Assembly: GCF_038039535.1 (NCBI RefSeq) | Contig: NZ_JBBPHP010000015.1 | Span: forward strand, 62,001-126,000 | Origin: Catalinimonas sp038039535 | Lineage (GTDB): Bacteria; Bacteroidota; Bacteroidia; Cytophagales; Cyclobacteriaceae | Direction: 5' to 3' | Length of the DNA: 64,000 nt | Shown: piece by piece, positions 61,730-64,000 of the stretch | How the letters are laid out: each line of letters begins with the position of its first letter | Position numbering within the stretch: position 1 is the stretch's first letter | Position numbers and translations under genes: made by a program | The notes under the pieces: model-generated | The model's input: only the letters and a program-made list of their open reading frames with translations | Databases searched by the model: none | Told to the model about the DNA's origin: nothing

Positions 61730-64000
61730 TTAATTAGATTCGTTTTCTTCAGAATTTTCTTCCTCAACAGTATCTGGCAACTTATCAACTTTAGCTACTG
61801 AAGTAATCATGTCATCCTTGTTGAGCCTTATTAGTTTCACTCCCTGAGTGGCTCTTCCCATTACTCTTAATTCAGATACAGAAAGCCTGATCATAATACC
61901 TGATCTGTTAATAAGCATTAAGTCATTTTCATCGGTAACTTCAGCAATAGACACTAAAGTTCCAGTCTTAGAAGTAATATTCATCGTTTTGACACCCTTA
62001 CCTCCTCTTTTGGTAATGCGGTATTCTTCCAACAATGATCTTTTACCAAAACCATTTTCCGAAACAACAAGCAAGTGCTTTTCAAAATCATTGACACAAA
62101 CCATACCGACCACTTCATCCTTTTCATCATCTAAGGCAATACCTCTGACTCCAGCTGCTGTACGCCCCATTGATCTGACCTCACTTTCGTTAAATCTGAT
62201 TGCTCTTCCGGATTTTACAGCGAGAATAATCTCAGATTTTCCGTCAGTAAGGGCTACATTCAACAAACGATCACCTTCGTTAATGGTAATCGCGTTAATT
62301 CCGTTCACTCTAGGTCTGGAATATGCTTCAAGAGAAGTCTTCTTAATCATGCCATTCTTAGTTGACATCACTAAAAATGAATTATTGATGTAATCAGCAT
62401 CATCCAGATTAGAAACATTAATTACCGCCCTTACAGAATCATCAGGTGTTATATTGATCAAATTTTGAATTGCTCTTCCTTTTGCTGTTTTACTACCCTC
62501 TGGTATTTCATAAACTTTGATCCAAAATACCTTCCCTAACTCTGTAAAAATCAACAAATAGTTATGCGTATGTGCAATAAATAGATGTTCGGTGAAATCC
62601 CCATCTTTAGCTGAAGCCCCCCTTGAACCGACTCCTCCTCTACCCTGTGTGCGATATTCACTGAGATTAGTACGTTTAAAATAACCATTATGCGAGATTG
62701 TAATTAACATCTCTTCATTAGGTATCATATCTTCAGTACTTAGATCCTCAGCACTGTGTACGATTTCTGTACGTCTTTCATCACCGTACTTATCTTTCAA
62801 ATCATCAAGTTCATCCTTGATAATTTGCATGCGAAGAGCTCTTTCAGCTAGTATTTCTCGCAAATACTCTACCTGTTTTTGTACTTCTTCATACTCTTTC
62901 TGGATTTTGTCTCTTTCCAGTCCAGTAAGACGCTGAAGTCGCATATCCAGAATTGCTCTTGCCTGAATTTCAGTTAGCTTAAATGACTCCATCAGGCTTG
63001 TACGGGCAGTCTCAGGGTCTTGTGAAGATCTAATAATTTCAATTACCCTGTCTATATTATCCAGAGCGATAAGATAACCTTCTAATAAATGAAGTCTTTT
63101 TTCTGCTTCGTTAAGTTCATACTGCGTTCTGCGAACAACCACATTGTGGCGATGATCCACAAAATGTGAAATAATTTGCTTAAGGTTAAGCGTCTGTGGT
63201 CTTCCTTTAACTAGCGCGACATTGTTGACACCAAAAGAAGATTGGAGCTGTGTATATTTATAAAGGTTATTCAGTACTACATTAGGAACAGCATCTTTCT
63301 TTAGATCATATACAATACGCATTCCATTTCGGTCCGATTCATCTCTTATATCCGAGATACCCTCAATACGCTTATCATTAACCAAAGCCGCAGTCTTCTC
63401 AATCATTGAAGCCTTATTAACCTGATAAGGAATTTCGGTGACAATGATTTGAGATTTACCGGTTTTTGTTTCCTGTATTTCTGCCTTTGCACGCAAAACA
63501 ATACGGCCTCTTCCAGTCTCAAATGCACTCTTTACACCTTGATATCCATAGATTATACCTCCGGTAGGAAAATCAGGAGCAGTGACAGACTGCATAAGCT
63601 CCTCTATCGTAACATCTACATTATCAATGTATTGTTTAATTCCTTCTACAACTTCAGTTAGGTTGTGAGGAGCCATGTTAGTTGCCATCCCCACAGCAAT
63701 ACCAGAAGTGCCGTTAACAAGTATATTAGGAAGTTTGGAAGGCAAACATACGGGCTCGGTTAAGGAATCATCAAAGTTACCTTGAAAATCTATGGTGTCC
63801 TTGTTGATATCAGCAAGTAGCTCTTCAGCTAACCTTCTCAATCGGGCTTCGGTATAACGCATCGCAGCAGGTGAGTCACCATCAACTGAGCCAAAGTTAC
63901 CCTGTCCATCAACCAACATATAGCGCATAGACCAATGCTGTGCCATACGCACCATAGAGTCGTATACAGAAGAGTCACCATGAGGGTGATACTTTCCTAA
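61730..64000 (-). CDS. gyrA: DNA gyrase subunit A, N-terminus cut by window edge
   Basis: The frame is open from position 64000 to the stop at 61730, giving 756 residues of the expected ~830-870. It starts inside LGKYHPHGDSSVYDSMVRMAQ and includes GNFGSVDGDSPAAMRYTEARL, whose Tyr is the DNA-breaking residue. VNGTSGIAVGMATNMAPHNL and RGGVGSRGASAKDGDF (GyrA box-like, QGRGG) place it as GyrA rather than ParC. Six C-terminal propeller blades follow, ending in an acidic tail. It introduces negative supercoils with GyrB. Confidence 0.95.
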   Translation of the reverse strand, partial: LGKYHPHGDSSVYDSMVRMAQHWSMRYMLVDGQGNFGSVDGDSPAAMRYTEARLRRLAEELLADINKDTIDFQGNFDDSLTEPVCLPSKLPNILVNGTSGIAVGMATNMAPHNLTEVVEGIKQYIDNVDVTIEELMQSVTAPDFPTGGIIYGYQGVKSAFETGRGRIVLRAKAEIQETKTGKSQIIVTEIPYQVNKASMIEKTAALVNDKRIEGISDIRDESDRNGMRIVYDLKKDAVPNVVLNNLYKYTQLQSSFGVNNVALVKGRPQTLNLKQIISHFVDHRHNVVVRRTQYELNEAEKRLHLLEGYLIALDNIDRVIEIIRSSQDPETARTSLMESFKLTEIQARAILDMRLQRLTGLERDKIQKEYEEVQKQVEYLREILAERALRMQIIKDELDDLKDKYGDERRTEIVHSAEDLSTEDMIPNEEMLITISHNGYFKRTNLSEYRTQGRGGVGSRGASAKDGDFTEHLFIAHTHNYLLIFTELGKVFWIKVYEIPEGSKTAKGRAIQNLINITPDDSVRAVINVSNLDDADYINNSFLVMSTKNGMIKKTSLEAYSRPRVNGINAITINEGDRLLNVALTDGKSEIILAVKSGRAIRFNESEVRSMGRTAAGVRGIALDDEKDEVVGMVCVNDFEKHLLVVSENGFGKRSLLEEYRITKRGGKGVKTMNITSKTGTLVSIAEVTDENDLMLINRSGIMIRLSVSELRVMGRATQGVKLIRLNKDDMITSVAKVDKLPDTVEEENSEENESN

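Noticed and set aside
61848..62393. 181-codon frame opposite gyrA
   Set aside because: It is antisense to the GyrA propeller coding region with low-complexity Ser/Thr/Leu composition.
1..64000. CRISPR arrays, prophage or integron structures
   Set aside because: No regularly spaced direct repeats, phage structural genes or attC-like arrays were seen on either strand.

Overview
The window reads as chromosomal DNA of a Bacteroidota member, most likely a marine or environmental Cytophagales-type bacterium. The evidence is AT-rich intergenic DNA, TAnnTTTG-type promoter boxes, few clear Shine-Dalgarno sequences, paired MacB/FtsX-like permeases without an ATPase, a TonB-dependent receptor with a carboxypeptidase-like N-domain, LytTR and NarL-type regulators, and catabolic families common in that group (sulfatase, DUF1080, HEAT/c-type heme protein, GMC oxidoreductase with a gluconate-dehydrogenase subunit 3). 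The taxonomic call is inference from gene content; no rRNA is present. Two genes run off the ends: a Gfo/Idh/MocA oxidoreductase (left) and gyrA (right).

Layout. 1-4.5 kb: oxidoreductase, NTF2-like protein, LOG-family protein, TatA, M48 lipoprotein protease. 4.5-7.8 kb: operon of circularly permuted ATP-grasp, alpha-E and transglutaminase. 8.4-13.4 kb: two tandem FtsX-type permeases with two palindromes upstream. 14-18 kb: a phosphodiesterase-fold protein, an amidohydrolase and an unusual membrane LytTR regulator. 18-23.8 kb: GMC dehydrogenase with subunit 3, then a Fur-family regulator translationally coupled to a TonB receptor. 23.9-28.6 kb: sulfatase, class V aminotransferase, TolB-propeller protein. 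28.8-33.9 kb: OmpR-type two-component system, DM13 lipoprotein, beta-barrel protein, Crp/Fnr regulator. 33.9-41.1 kb: HEAT/heme protein, heparinase/alginate-lyase protein, a tRNA-like RNA and a DUF1080 lipoprotein. 41-47 kb: small cytoplasmic proteins, an Nramp-like transporter with an epimerase-fold lipoprotein, an FAD oxidoreductase. 47-49.4 kb: operon of a small Cys/Pro-ended peptide, a multi-pass membrane protein, a NarL-type histidine kinase and a LuxR-type regulator. 49.8-54 kb: SGNH hydrolase, enolase-superfamily enzyme, SulP transporter. 54.6-59.2 kb: LacI regulator, Nramp-like transporter, NAD-epimerase, DapA-like enzyme. 59.1-60.4 kb: IS3-family element. 60.5-64 kb: TPR protein and gyrA.

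How genes work together. Much of the region looks like scavenging and catabolism of polysaccharides or sugar acids, with secreted or lipid-anchored enzymes, yet no SusC/SusD pair is seen. Regulation is dense: two two-component systems, LytTR, LacI, Crp/Fnr and Fur regulators, several with candidate operators of the right geometry just upstream.

Most worth a second look: (1) a 118-nt RNA with a complete class II tRNA-like fold, an over-long variable arm, a non-canonical anticodon loop and its own terminator (39973-40131); (2) the small-peptide/membrane-protein/kinase/regulator operon (47081-49402), which resembles a peptide-signalling locus; (3) a LytTR regulator whose periplasmic part looks like the FtsH N-terminal domain, with a 9-N12-9 direct repeat upstream; (4) two Nramp-family transporters lacking the metal-binding motifs.
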